A stretch of DNA of 64,000 bases from Rhodococcus sp. 14-1411-2a. GTDB lineage: Bacteria > Actinomycetota > Actinomycetes > Mycobacteriales > Mycobacteriaceae. A model generated the notes under the pieces. That model searched no databases. It worked only from the letters and a program-made list of their open reading frames with translations, and was not told the DNA's origin. Each line of letters starts with the position of its first letter. Position 1 is the first letter of the stretch. Location of the stretch: positions 476,501 through 540,500 of the forward strand of contig NZ_NPGA01000014.1 in NCBI RefSeq assembly GCF_002259485.1, read 5' to 3'. A program made the position numbers and the translations under genes. Positions 28,593-37,443 of the stretch are shown in pieces.

Positions 28593-29162
28593 ATGCTTTC
28601 CACACCTGTACTTTCTGCACCCTCCCGTACCCGATTGTCGTCGCGTTCGGTCTCGACTCTTCCGACCCGGTTGCGTCCACCCGACCTGCTGCGTATCACC
28701 GACCAGGGCGCATCCGACGTCCTCGAGGGCCGCTTCGACCACCTGCTCCCCGATGGTGACCGTTGGCCGAGCGAGGAGCGTTGGGCCGCCAGGCTGCATT
28801 CCGACGACGATCTCGACGTCTGGCTGATCAGCTGGGTTCCCGATCGTTCCACCGAACTGCACGACCATGCGGGGTCGCTCGGCGCGCTGACCGTTCTGAG
28901 TGGATCGCTACTCGAATATCGTTGGGCTGGAACAGGACTGAAGCAGCGTCGTCTCGACGCCGGTGACCAGGCGTCCTTCCCGCTCGGTTGGGTGCACGAC
29001 GTGATGCACGATCCGACGTCGGCGACGACCGGGCCCACCCTCAGCGTGCACGCCTACTCACCGCCGCTGACGGCGATGTCCTACTACGAAGTGACCGAAC
29101 GGTCCACGCTGCGTCGTACCCGTAGCGAGCTCACCGACGCACCCGAAAAGGCCGCACTGTGA
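28593..29162 (+). CDS. Cysteine dioxygenase-type cupin
   Basis: 189 residues. The cupin metal motif is ELHDHAGSLGALTVLSG and the third histidine lies in GWVHDVMHDP, as in type I cysteine dioxygenases, which oxidise cysteine to cysteinesulfinate with Fe(II). It overlaps the rhodanese gene (GTGA). A close relative might use another small thiol such as mercaptopropionate. Confidence 0.88.
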   Translation: MLSTPVLSAPSRTRLSSRSVSTLPTRLRPPDLLRITDQGASDVLEGRFDHLLPDGDRWPSEERWAARLHSDDDLDVWLISWVPDRSTELHDHAGSLGALTVLSGSLLEYRWAGTGLKQRRLDAGDQASFPLGWVHDVMHDPTSATTGPTLSVHAYSPPLTAMSYYEVTERSTLRRTRSELTDAPEKAAL

Positions 29163-29596
29163 CCATCCAGACCATGACCATCGTCGAAATGCTCGAATCC
29201 GCGCGCGAGACCATCGATCGCATGACCGTCTTCGAGCTGCGCGACGCCGTCGCCCGCGGAGCCGTCGTCGTCGACATCCGCCCGCAGGCGCAGCGCGCCG
29301 TCGAGGGGACCCTGCCCGGAGCGCTCGCCATCGAACGCAACGTCCTCGAATGGCGTCTGGACCCGACGAGCGATGCGCGCCTGGCGATCGCCGTCGATCA
29401 CGACGTGGAGTGGGTCGTCATCTGCTCGGAGGGCTACACCTCCTCGCTCGCGGCCGCGTCGCTCAAGCTGCTGGGTCTGCACAAGGCCACCGATCTGGTC
29501 GGCGGCTATCAAGCACTGAAGTCGGCAGGGTTGCTCGGGGTGTTGACGCAGGCCAAGCACTGCGTTCGTGAAGCCGAGGCCGTCGCAGCGCACTGA
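29159..29596 (+). CDS. Rhodanese-like sulfurtransferase
   Basis: 145 residues, one rhodanese domain. AVVVDIRPQAQR and the active-site loop CSEGYTS with its catalytic cysteine (about C89) are present. It would move sulfane sulfur, for example from persulfides. Translationally coupled to the dioxygenase, forming a two-gene cysteine-catabolism unit under the leader peptide. Confidence 0.88.
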   Translation: MTIQTMTIVEMLESARETIDRMTVFELRDAVARGAVVVDIRPQAQRAVEGTLPGALAIERNVLEWRLDPTSDARLAIAVDHDVEWVVICSEGYTSSLAAASLKLLGLHKATDLVGGYQALKSAGLLGVLTQAKHCVREAEAVAAH

Positions 29597-29632
29597 TCGT
29601 CTCGACAGTCCTGGACTGTAAAGTGTCTGCGC

Positions 29633-31156
29633 GTGAGTGATACAGCTTCTACCCAGCCGGCCGACGACACCCCGGAGCAGCTACGGATTCGTCGCGCCAA
29701 GCGCGCTTCGTTGCTCGAGCGCGGGGTCGAGGCGTACCCGGTGTCGGTTCCGCGGACCCATTCGCTGCTCGAGATCCGAACCGAATTCCCCGAGCTCGAA
29801 CCCGATACGACGACCGGCCTGATCGTCGGAGTCGTCGGCCGCGTCATCTTCGTGCGCAACACCGGCAAGCTGTGCTTCGCGACGCTGCAGGAGGGTGACG
29901 GCACTCAACTGCAGGCGATGATCAGCCTGGCCGGCGTCGGCGAGGACGCTCTGGCGGAGTGGAAGTCCGATGTGGATCTCGGCGACTTCGTGTTCGTGCA
30001 CGGCGAGGTCATCAGCTCCCGTCGCGGCGAGCTGTCCGTCATGGCCGACGCCTGGCAGATCGCGTCGAAGTCGTTGCGGCCGTTGCCCGTCGCGCACAAG
30101 GAGCTCAACGAGGAGACGCGCATCCGGCAGCGTTACCTGGACCTGATCACCAACCCGGTCTCGCGCGAGACCGCCCGCAAGCGCATCGCCGTCGTTCGTG
30201 AACTGCGCAACGCACTCGAGCGTCGTGGTTTTCTCGAGGTCGAGACGCCGATGCTGCAGACGCTGCACGGCGGCGCGGCGGCTCGCCCGTTCGTCACCCA
30301 CTCGAACGCGATGGACACCGATCTCTACCTCCGCATCGCACCGGAGCTGTTCCTCAAGCGCTGCGTCGTCGGCGGCATCGAGAAGGTCTTCGAGATCAAC
30401 CGCAACTTCCGCAACGAAGGTGCCGACTCCTCCCACTCGCCGGAATTCGCGATGCTCGAGACGTACGAGGCCTACGGCACGTACGACGATTCGGCGAAGA
30501 TGACCCGTGAGCTGGTTCAGGAAGTGGCCATGGCCGCGCTCGGATCCACGGTCGTGACGCTGCCCGACGGCACCACCTACGACCTCGGCGGCGACTGGAC
30601 GACGCTCGAGATGTACCCGTCGCTGTCGGAATCGCTCGGATTCGACGTCACCCCCGACACCACCGTCGACGAGCTGCTCGCGATCGCCGACAAGGTGGGC
30701 GTCGAGGTGCCGCGCAAGGACGGCGTCCCGATCTACGGCCACGGCAAGCTCGTCGAGGAGCTGTGGGAACACCAGGTGGGCGACGCGTTGACCGAGCCCA
30801 CGTTCGTCCGCGACTTCCCGGTCGAGACGTCCCCGCTGACGCGTCAGCACCGCAGCAAGCCCGGCGTCACCGAGAAGTGGGACCTGTACGTCCGTGGGTT
30901 CGAGCTGGCCACCGGCTACTCCGAGCTGGTCGATCCGATCATCCAGCGCGAGCGTTTCGAGGATCAGGCCCGTCAGGCCGCCGCCGGCGACGACGAGGCC
31001 ATGGTGCTCGACGAGGACTTCCTCGCCGCGATGGAGCAGGGCATGCCGCCGACCACCGGAACCGGCATGGGCATCGACCGTTTGTTGATGGCGCTGACCG
31101 GCCTCGGCATCCGCGAAACGATCCTGTTTCCGATCGTCAAGCCGTCCCAGGCCTGA
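29633..31156 (+). CDS. lysS: Lysyl-tRNA synthetase, class II
   Basis: 507 residues. An N-terminal OB-fold ([15 protein letters not shown]) is followed by the class II core: motif 2 [14 protein letters not shown] and motif 3 [13 protein letters not shown]. It charges tRNA(Lys). GTG 29633 follows a rather poor ribosome site. No LysX-type N-terminal membrane domain is present. Confidence 0.97.
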   Translation: MSDTASTQPADDTPEQLRIRRAKRASLLERGVEAYPVSVPRTHSLLEIRTEFPELEPDTTTGLIVGVVGRVIFVRNTGKLCFATLQEGDGTQLQAMISLAGVGEDALAEWKSDVDLGDFVFVHGEVISSRRGELSVMADAWQIASKSLRPLPVAHKELNEETRIRQRYLDLITNPVSRETARKRIAVVRELRNALERRGFLEVETPMLQTLHGGAAARPFVTHSNAMDTDLYLRIAPELFLKRCVVGGIEKVFEINRNFRNEGADSSHSPEFAMLETYEAYGTYDDSAKMTRELVQEVAMAALGSTVVTLPDGTTYDLGGDWTTLEMYPSLSESLGFDVTPDTTVDELLAIADKVGVEVPRKDGVPIYGHGKLVEELWEHQVGDALTEPTFVRDFPVETSPLTRQHRSKPGVTEKWDLYVRGFELATGYSELVDPIIQRERFEDQARQAAAGDDEAMVLDEDFLAAMEQGMPPTTGTGMGIDRLLMALTGLGIRETILFPIVKPSQA

Positions 31157-31164
31157 TCGGACGG
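31142..31164 (+). terminator. Weak hairpin at lysS stop
   Basis: CCGTCC (31142-31147) pairs with GGACGG (31159-31164) over the stop codon. Six pairs only, so it may be a weak terminator or chance. Confidence 0.3.
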
Positions 31165-31173
31165 TAAAGGACT

Positions 31174-31190
31174 GTTCGCCAGCAGCGGAC
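31174..31190 (+). promoter_or_regulatory. ClgR-like box upstream of clpC
   Basis: TTCGC-CAGCA-GCGGA nearly fits the CGC-N5-GCG dyad recognised by ClgR, the activator of clp genes in actinobacteria. It lies just ahead of a possible SigH-type promoter. Candidate only. Confidence 0.35.
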
Positions 31191-31197
31191 AGCCGAT

Positions 31198-31227
31198 GGG
31201 AAACGTTTTGCATAGTGCCTGCGTTAT
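31198..31227 (+). promoter_or_regulatory. Possible SigH-type promoter for clpC
   Basis: GGGAAA (31198-31203) and CGTTAT (31222-31227) are separated by 18 bases, close to the SigH/SigR pattern. Position 205 bases before clpC leaves a long leader. Weaker than the ftsH example. Confidence 0.3.
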
Positions 31228-31431
31228 GAACAGTAAGCAGCCACGGAAGTCCGTACGAGTGGGCGGTTGCGCAGCATTTCAGGGGTGGAGGGTCGGCGTT
31301 CGTAACGTCGGCCAACTACAGTGAGAAGCAGTCTTACCTTCAAATGCACAAGCGACCGCAGTGTTATGGACACTGCAGCGCTAGAAGAACTGGCGGGCGA
31401 GCAACCACCCGCCAAGAAGTGAGGGAGAGCG

Positions 31432-33972
31432 ATGTTCGAGAGGTTCACCGATCGCGCGCGGCGTGTTGTCGTCCTGGCTCAAGAAGAAGCCCGGATGCTC
31501 AACCACAACTACATCGGCACGGAGCACATTCTGCTCGGCCTCATCCACGAGGGCGAAGGCGTCGCAGCCAAGTCTCTCGAGTCGCTGGGCATCTCCCTCG
31601 AAGGAGTACGCAGCCAGGTAGAGGAAATCATCGGCCAGGGCCAGCAGGCTCCGTCCGGTCACATTCCGTTCACCCCGCGCGCCAAGAAAGTACTCGAGCT
31701 CAGTCTGCGTGAAGCACTGCAGCTCGGCCACAACTACATCGGCACCGAGCACATTCTGCTGGGACTGATCCGCGAAGGCGAAGGCGTCGCAGCTCAGGTT
31801 CTGGTCAAGCTCGGAGCCGACCTCAACCGCGTGCGCCAGCAGGTCATCCAGCTGCTCTCGGGTTACCAGGGCAAGGAGCCCAGCGAGTCCGGCAGTGGCC
31901 GCGGCGAGGCGGGCACCCCGTCGACGTCGCTGGTCCTCGACCAGTTCGGTCGCAACCTGACGCAGGCCGCGCTCGAGGGCAAGCTCGACCCGGTCATCGG
32001 TCGCGCGAAGGAAATCGAGCGCGTCATGCAGGTGCTCTCGCGTCGTACCAAGAACAACCCCGTCCTCATCGGTGAGCCCGGTGTCGGTAAGACCGCAGTC
32101 GTCGAGGGCCTCGCGCAGGCCATCGTCAACGGCGAGGTTCCCGAAACGCTCAAGGACAAGCAGCTCTACACCCTCGACCTCGGCTCGCTCGTGGCCGGCA
32201 GCCGTTACCGCGGTGACTTCGAGGAGCGCCTGAAGAAGGTGCTCAAGGAGATCAACACCCGCGGCGACATCATCCTGTTCATCGACGAGCTGCACACGCT
32301 CGTCGGCGCAGGTGCCGCCGAAGGTGCCATCGATGCAGCGTCGATCCTCAAGCCGAAGCTGGCTCGTGGCGAACTGCAGACCATCGGTGCCACCACCCTC
32401 GACGAGTACCGCAAGTACATCGAGAAGGATGCCGCCCTCGAGCGTCGTTTCCAGCCCGTTCAGGTCGGCGAGCCGACCGTCGAGCACACCATCGAGATCC
32501 TCAAGGGTCTGCGCGATCGCTACGAGGCACACCACCGCGTCTCGATCACCGACGGTGCCCTCGTCGCGGCCGCCACGTTGGCCGACCGGTACATCAACGA
32601 TCGGTTCTTGCCCGACAAGGCGATCGACCTCATCGACGAGGCGGGCGCGCGAATGCGCATCCGCCGGATGACCGCGCCGCCAGACCTGCGTGAGTTCGAC
32701 GACAAGATCGCCGACGCACGCCGGGAGAAGGAATCGGCCATCGACGCACAGGACTTCGAGAAGGCTGCGAACCTGCGCGACAAGGAGAAGACCCTCGTCG
32801 GTCAGCGTGCCGAGCGCGAGAAGCAGTGGCGCTCGGGCGACCTCGACGTCATTGCCGAGGTGGACGACGAGCAGATCGCCGAGGTTCTGGGCAACTGGAC
32901 CGGCATCCCCGTCTTCAAGCTCACCGAGGAGGAGACCACTCGTCTGCTCCGCATGGAAGACGAACTGCACAAGCGGATCATCGGCCAGGTCGAGGCAGTC
33001 AAGGCCGTCTCCAAGGCGATCCGTCGTACCCGTGCAGGTCTGAAGGACCCGAAGCGTCCGTCGGGCTCGTTCATCTTCGCCGGCCCGTCCGGTGTCGGTA
33101 AGACCGAGCTGTCGAAGGCTCTCGCGAACTTCCTCTTCGGCGAGGACGACGCACTGATCCAGATCGACATGGGCGAGTTCCACGACCGCTTCACCGCGTC
33201 GCGTCTGTTCGGTGCTCCTCCCGGATACGTCGGCTACGAAGAGGGTGGCCAGCTCACCGAGAAGGTCCGCCGCAAGCCGTTCTCCGTCGTGCTGTTCGAC
33301 GAGATCGAGAAGGCCCACTCGGAGATCTACAACACGCTCCTGCAGGTGCTCGAAGACGGGCGTCTCACCGACGGCCAGGGACGCACGGTCGACTTCAAGA
33401 ACACCGTGCTGATCTTCACCTCGAACCTCGGTACCGCAGACATCTCGAAGGCAGTGGGCCTCGGCTTCTCCTCGGGTGAAGGCACCGGCTCGAACTACGA
33501 GCGGATGAAGCTGAAGGTCAACGACGAGCTGAAGAAGCATTTCCGCCCCGAGTTCCTGAACCGCATCGACGACATCGTCGTGTTCCACCAGCTCACGCGC
33601 GACGAGATCATCCAGATGGTCGATCTCATGCTCAACCGAGTCGAAGGTGCGCTCAAGAACAAGGACATGGCGATCGAGGTCACCGAGAAGGCCAAGTCGT
33701 TGCTGGCCAAGCGCGGATTCGACCCCGTACTGGGTGCGCGGCCACTGCGTCGCACCATCCAGCGCGAGATCGAGGACGCACTGTCGGAGAAGATCCTCTT
33801 CGGCGAAATCGAAGCCGGCCAGATCATCCTGGTCGACGTCGAGAACTGGGACGGCGAAGGCGCAGGCGAGGACGCGAAGTTCACGTTCCGCGGCGAGAAG
33901 AAAGCCATCATCGTCCCCGACGAGGTCCCGGTCGACCTGGCCAAGGCCACCGGAGACAGCGACAGCGAGTAA
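31432..33972 (+). CDS. clpC: ClpC AAA+ unfoldase
   Basis: 846 residues. Two N-terminal Clp repeats (each with [14 protein letters not shown]) are followed by ATPase 1 with GEPGVGKT near residue 213, a UVR-like middle domain, and ATPase 2 with [14 protein letters not shown] near residue 550. It unfolds substrates for ClpP1P2 and is essential in mycobacteria. RBS GAGGGAGAG precedes ATG 31432. Confidence 0.98.
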   Translation: MFERFTDRARRVVVLAQEEARMLNHNYIGTEHILLGLIHEGEGVAAKSLESLGISLEGVRSQVEEIIGQGQQAPSGHIPFTPRAKKVLELSLREALQLGHNYIGTEHILLGLIREGEGVAAQVLVKLGADLNRVRQQVIQLLSGYQGKEPSESGSGRGEAGTPSTSLVLDQFGRNLTQAALEGKLDPVIGRAKEIERVMQVLSRRTKNNPVLIGEPGVGKTAVVEGLAQAIVNGEVPETLKDKQLYTLDLGSLVAGSRYRGDFEERLKKVLKEINTRGDIILFIDELHTLVGAGAAEGAIDAASILKPKLARGELQTIGATTLDEYRKYIEKDAALERRFQPVQVGEPTVEHTIEILKGLRDRYEAHHRVSITDGALVAAATLADRYINDRFLPDKAIDLIDEAGARMRIRRMTAPPDLREFDDKIADARREKESAIDAQDFEKAANLRDKEKTLVGQRAEREKQWRSGDLDVIAEVDDEQIAEVLGNWTGIPVFKLTEEETTRLLRMEDELHKRIIGQVEAVKAVSKAIRRTRAGLKDPKRPSGSFIFAGPSGVGKTELSKALANFLFGEDDALIQIDMGEFHDRFTASRLFGAPPGYVGYEEGGQLTEKVRRKPFSVVLFDEIEKAHSEIYNTLLQVLEDGRLTDGQGRTVDFKNTVLIFTSNLGTADISKAVGLGFSSGEGTGSNYERMKLKVNDELKKHFRPEFLNRIDDIVVFHQLTRDEIIQMVDLMLNRVEGALKNKDMAIEVTEKAKSLLAKRGFDPVLGARPLRRTIQREIEDALSEKILFGEIEAGQIILVDVENWDGEGAGEDAKFTFRGEKKAIIVPDEVPVDLAKATGDSDSE

Positions 33973-33990
33973 ATTTCACCAATCCCAACC

Positions 33991-34022
33991 AACGGGCGAT
34001 CCTCTTCGGAGGGTCGCCCGTT
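33991..34022 (+). terminator. clpC terminator
   Basis: AACGGGCGATCCTC, loop TTCG and GAGGGTCGCCCGTT make a 14-pair stem with one G-T pair and a stable tetraloop. It begins 18 bases after the clpC stop. Confidence 0.8.
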
Positions 34023-34032
34023 GTCGTGTGTC

Positions 34033-34073
34033 CGCCCGTCCCCGTTCGCCCGCCCCGTTCGCCCGTCCCCTTT
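34033..34073 (+). repeat. Tandem 14-base repeat
   Basis: Nearly three head-to-tail units of CGCCCGTCCCCGTT with small changes. It lies between the clpC terminator and the end of the convergent hydrolase gene. Function unknown. Confidence 0.6.
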
Positions 34074-34075
34074 GT

Positions 34076-34126
34076 GGATCAATGTGGCTTTCAGTCAGTC
34101 AGACTGCAACAAAGGCGCATTGATCC
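34076..34126 (-). terminator. Inverted repeat at serine-hydrolase 3' end
   Basis: GGATCAATG (34076-34084) and CATTGATCC (34118-34126) are perfect 9-base arms with a 33-base loop that contains the stop codon of the minus-strand gene. It could terminate that transcript. Confidence 0.35.
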
Positions 34127-35423
34127 AGACCCGAGCGCCGAGGGCAACGGCGATGAGGGCAAGTTCGGCGAGCAGGATCCAGAACAGCAGCGCGAGGTCA
34201 GGAGCCCAGCGGGCCAGGGTCGAGATCGGTGCTCCGGCGAGTGCGGGCAGTGAGTAGTACAGCAGTCCGCCTGCGCCGAGGGCAGTCAGAACACGCGCGA
34301 GTGCCCATCTTCCGGGAGCGGCTCCGAATCCGAGGAGGGTTCTCGTGACACATATCGCCAACAACATCGCGAGTGCAGTCGATCCGATCAGGGCTATCTC
34401 GTAGAGACCGAGTCCGGCGGCGCGGGGTTCGTCGATACCGAGTCGGGTGAGTACGAGGGAGCGGGCCGCGGAGGCGAGGTGGTCGGCGTCGAGTTCACCG
34501 TATCGGTTGGTCGCGAACACCACGGCCAGGTGTCGTTCCGGAACGAGTGCGACGTGAGTGAAATAGCCAGGGACGGCGCCGGAATGCCATCGCATCTCGG
34601 TACCGTCGGGCAGCGTCTCGACGTACCACCCGTATCCGTACGCCGTGCCCGAACCCGTCGGCACCGTATCCGAACTGTTCGACGCCGGTGCGGTCAGTTG
34701 CGTGGATACGTAGCGGGAGAGCTCGGCGATGGATCCGCTCAGATAGCCGTAGCCCAATCCCGCGGAGTCGATGCCGGTGTCGATGCTGCGCGGGAAGGTG
34801 AAGAACGGTACGTGGCCGGGTGTGACGGCACCGGCAGTGTGCACTCCGGTCTCGCGGGCTACGACGTCGGCGAAGGGTTCGGCGGTGACCTTCTCGACGA
34901 TCGCCTGCAGCAGTAGGTAATTGAGGCTCGAGTAGCGGAAGGGGCCGCGGTCGGCGACGGTGACGTCCAGGGTGGGGACGACGTCGAGCGCTCGCTCGGA
35001 ACGTCCCCACACGTCCAGTTCGGTGACGTCGTGGGGGAGTCCGCTGGTGTGGTGGATCAGGTCGTCGATCGTGACATCGCCGGGAACGACCGAATCGACC
35101 TCCGGGAGAATCGAATTCACGGTTCCGTTCAGATCGAGGCGATGCTGCGAGGCGAGGGAGTACACCGTCGCCGCCGTCACCGACTTCGATACCGAACCCC
35201 ACACGAACGGCGTGCTCTCGTCGATCGGCACCCCGTCCCCGTCCACCCCGTACTCGACGTCCTCCAACACCTCGTCCTCGGCGACGACGCGGAACGCAAC
35301 CCCCGGCAATCCGAGTTCCTCGGCGACGACCTGGATTTCCGACGCCATGCCGGGGTCCGGTGGGGTGGGGGAGCCCGCAGTCAGGACTGCTGCGACGGTG
35401 AGCAGGGCGTGGACGATGCGCAT
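34095..35423 (-). CDS. Beta-lactamase-fold serine hydrolase with membrane tail
   Basis: 442 residues. A signal peptide occupies residues 1-17. The serine-hydrolase motifs are SVSKS (S-x-x-K) and YSSLNY (Y-x-N). After residue ~340 come three membrane helices. This matches the class C beta-lactamase/D-aminopeptidase (Beta-lactamase, PF00144) family with a membrane anchor. It probably acts outside the membrane on peptides or esters; true beta-lactamase activity is not implied. It follows the lipase gene on the same strand. Confidence 0.85.
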   Translation of the reverse strand: MRIVHALLTVAAVLTAGSPTPPDPGMASEIQVVAEELGLPGVAFRVVAEDEVLEDVEYGVDGDGVPIDESTPFVWGSVSKSVTAATVYSLASQHRLDLNGTVNSILPEVDSVVPGDVTIDDLIHHTSGLPHDVTELDVWGRSERALDVVPTLDVTVADRGPFRYSSLNYLLLQAIVEKVTAEPFADVVARETGVHTAGAVTPGHVPFFTFPRSIDTGIDSAGLGYGYLSGSIAELSRYVSTQLTAPASNSSDTVPTGSGTAYGYGWYVETLPDGTEMRWHSGAVPGYFTHVALVPERHLAVVFATNRYGELDADHLASAARSLVLTRLGIDEPRAAGLGLYEIALIGSTALAMLLAICVTRTLLGFGAAPGRWALARVLTALGAGGLLYYSLPALAGAPISTLARWAPDLALLFWILLAELALIAVALGARVWINAPLLQSD

Positions 35424-35499
35424 GGTTGGAGTGAACCAACCTCATCGAGGTCGACGCCTCGGTGAACACCCTGATTTCACACCTGAGATCAGCTGCTGC

Positions 35500-36744
35500 C
35501 TACCGGGTCTTTCCTGCAGGCTCCACTCCTGCAGGCTCCACTCCTGCGTGAATCAGCCCGGCGATCCAGGGCATCACGTCGGAGTAGGCCGCGAGAGCTC
35601 CGGGCAGGTGGTTCGCGCCCTCGACCGGTATGGCCGGGAGGTCGTATTCGCGGTAGGTGATGTCGGCACCCAGATCGCTCCAGCGTCGAAGCAGGGTGCG
35701 GCTCTGCTCGATCGGCACGGTGTCGTCCTCGACTGCGTGCGAGAGGTACACCGGCATGACAGGGGCGATGCGCCCGACGGTGTTGGTCTCGATGATGTCG
35801 GCCAGAACCGGGTTGCTCAGTTGATCGTCGAGGGGTCGTCCGTCGCGGGTCAGTTCGGTCGTGCGCACTGTCGCGGCGGCCGCGGGGTCGGTGGTACACC
35901 AGTTCTGTGCGGCGTCGAGTGCGGCGATTCCGTCGGAGTCGAAGAGGCTACGGATGCTGTCCGCCCGATCCGGGTAGGCGTTGATCATTCCATCGACGGC
36001 GAAGAGCACGGCGCTACCGAGACCGGTGTTGTCGAGTGTGTCGATGTTGAGCGTCGGATCTGCCGGTGGCGCACCGACATACGCTCCCCGGATGTTCAGC
36101 TCCGGGGCATAGGTGGCGGCGAGTTCGGCAGCGGCCCCCGACGCGAATCCGCCTTCCGAGTAACCGAACAACACCACGGGGGCGTCATAGTCGGCGGTTC
36201 TGGCGGCGTCGAGCAGAGCTCGGCCCGAGGCGATTCGGTTGAGGTACGTGTGTCCGCCTGGGGTGCCCAGGCCCTGGTAATCGGTTGCGACGACGCGATA
36301 TCCGGCGAGCAGAAGCGGCAGGATGGCCGGCGACGAGCCGACTGTCCCGAGAACTACCGAACCGGCGCAACGGTCCGCCAGTCCGGAAGTGCCAGGCGCA
36401 TAGGCGATCACCGGCCGCGGTCCGGGGCCGGTCCACGGAGCCGTGGGTGTCATCGAATAGCCGGAGACGACCATGGGGTCATCGTGGGTGTCGGTGGAGC
36501 GATAGAGAATGCGTTCGATGTCGAATCCGAGTCCGAACCCCTTGGGTGAGTTGACGGGCAGGGTTCGAAGCACCTCGCCGGGCGGCGCGGTGGCGGCCGT
36601 CGCGACCGGCGTGTCGTAGAAGTCCGTCAGAGGGCCTGCCTCGGCCGTCGGCGTCGAGAATCCGACGATCGACAGCATCGCGATTGCCGCGATCGTCGCC
36701 GTGCGCGAGAACTTTATCGTTTGTCGCACCCGTCGTGTCGACAT
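35500..36744 (-). CDS. Secreted lipase (secretory lipase/LIP family)
   Basis: 414 residues. The signal peptide (SRTATIAAIAMLSIVGF, cleavage after TAEA) is clear. The nucleophile elbow is FGYSEGGFA near residue 193, and the late acid/His region includes EGANHLPG. It likely hydrolyses acylglycerols outside the cell. ATG 36744 is used because upstream residues lack a signal sequence. The C-terminus GVEPAGVEPAGKTR is encoded by two tandem copies of the dispersed repeat, outside the fold. Confidence 0.9.
   Translation of the reverse strand: MSTRRVRQTIKFSRTATIAAIAMLSIVGFSTPTAEAGPLTDFYDTPVATAATAPPGEVLRTLPVNSPKGFGLGFDIERILYRSTDTHDDPMVVSGYSMTPTAPWTGPGPRPVIAYAPGTSGLADRCAGSVVLGTVGSSPAILPLLLAGYRVVATDYQGLGTPGGHTYLNRIASGRALLDAARTADYDAPVVLFGYSEGGFASGAAAELAATYAPELNIRGAYVGAPPADPTLNIDTLDNTGLGSAVLFAVDGMINAYPDRADSIRSLFDSDGIAALDAAQNWCTTDPAAAATVRTTELTRDGRPLDDQLSNPVLADIIETNTVGRIAPVMPVYLSHAVEDDTVPIEQSRTLLRRWSDLGADITYREYDLPAIPVEGANHLPGALAAYSDVMPWIAGLIHAGVEPAGVEPAGKTR
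35505..35544 (-). repeat. Dispersed short repeat, copy D (two tandem units, lipase 3' end)
   Basis: On the minus strand the core GAGTGGAGCCTGCAGG occurs twice in a row, 18 bases apart, followed by AAAGACCC. It codes for GVEPA-GVEPA-GKT just before the lipase stop codon. Tandem doubling is not seen at the other copies. Confidence 0.75.
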
Positions 36745-36830
36745 CCTCGCACTCGGTAGCCCGGTCACCCCGCTGACGTTAGCCTGAGAAACAGGCCTAC
36801 ACAGGGTCGACAACGAAAGGATTCGGTTCG

Positions 36831-37268
36831 ATGCCAACTCGCACTTCACGCACAGCTTGGAACGGAACGCTGGAACAGGGTTCCGGCCAGGTGGAGCTGT
36901 CCAGTTCCGGCGCAGCGACTTTCGATGTGTCGTTTCCCAAGCGCGCCGCCGAGAATGCAGACGGCACCACCAGTCCCGAGGAACTGATCGCCGCGGCTCA
37001 TTCGAGCTGCTACGCGATGCAGTTGTCTGCGTTGATCGCGGAGGCGGGCGGCACCCCGCAGAGCCTCGAGGTCACCGCCGATGTCTCGCTGGGGCCCGAC
37101 GAGCCGGGCTTCAAGCTGACCGGCATCAAGCTGACCGTGCGGGGCGAAGTCGAGGGTCTCGACGCTGACGGCTTCGCGAAAGCAGCTCAGGCGGCAAAAG
37201 AAACTTGTCCTGTCAGCAAGGCTCTCACCGGCGTGGACATCACGCTGGACGCGGCTCTCGAGGGCTGA
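36831..37268 (+). CDS. OsmC/Ohr-type peroxiredoxin
   Basis: 145 residues. Catalytic cysteines lie in AAAHSSCYAMQL and ETCPVSKAL, the two-cysteine pattern of OsmC, which reduces organic hydroperoxides. It is divergent from the lipase gene by 86 bases. Stands alone. Confidence 0.93.
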   Translation: MPTRTSRTAWNGTLEQGSGQVELSSSGAATFDVSFPKRAAENADGTTSPEELIAAAHSSCYAMQLSALIAEAGGTPQSLEVTADVSLGPDEPGFKLTGIKLTVRGEVEGLDADGFAKAAQAAKETCPVSKALTGVDITLDAALEG

Positions 37269-37443
37269 ACGGACAAATCGCCCGAAGTGAGACTGGCGAA
37301 CAATCGTCAGGTTTGAAATAGTTCGTTTCTCGACCCATCTGCAGGGTGGATCAGCAACGAATCGTGATCAAACGTCGGGTTCGATCGGCTGATGCGTACG
37401 TTCGGGGTATGCACCGACCGGCCTAGGAAGGATCAGCCCCACC

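Noticed and set aside
31381..33588. 735-codon minus-strand frame opposite clpC
   Set aside because: Antisense shadow of a highly conserved gene; Leu/Val/Asp-rich composition produced by GC-rich codon reversal.
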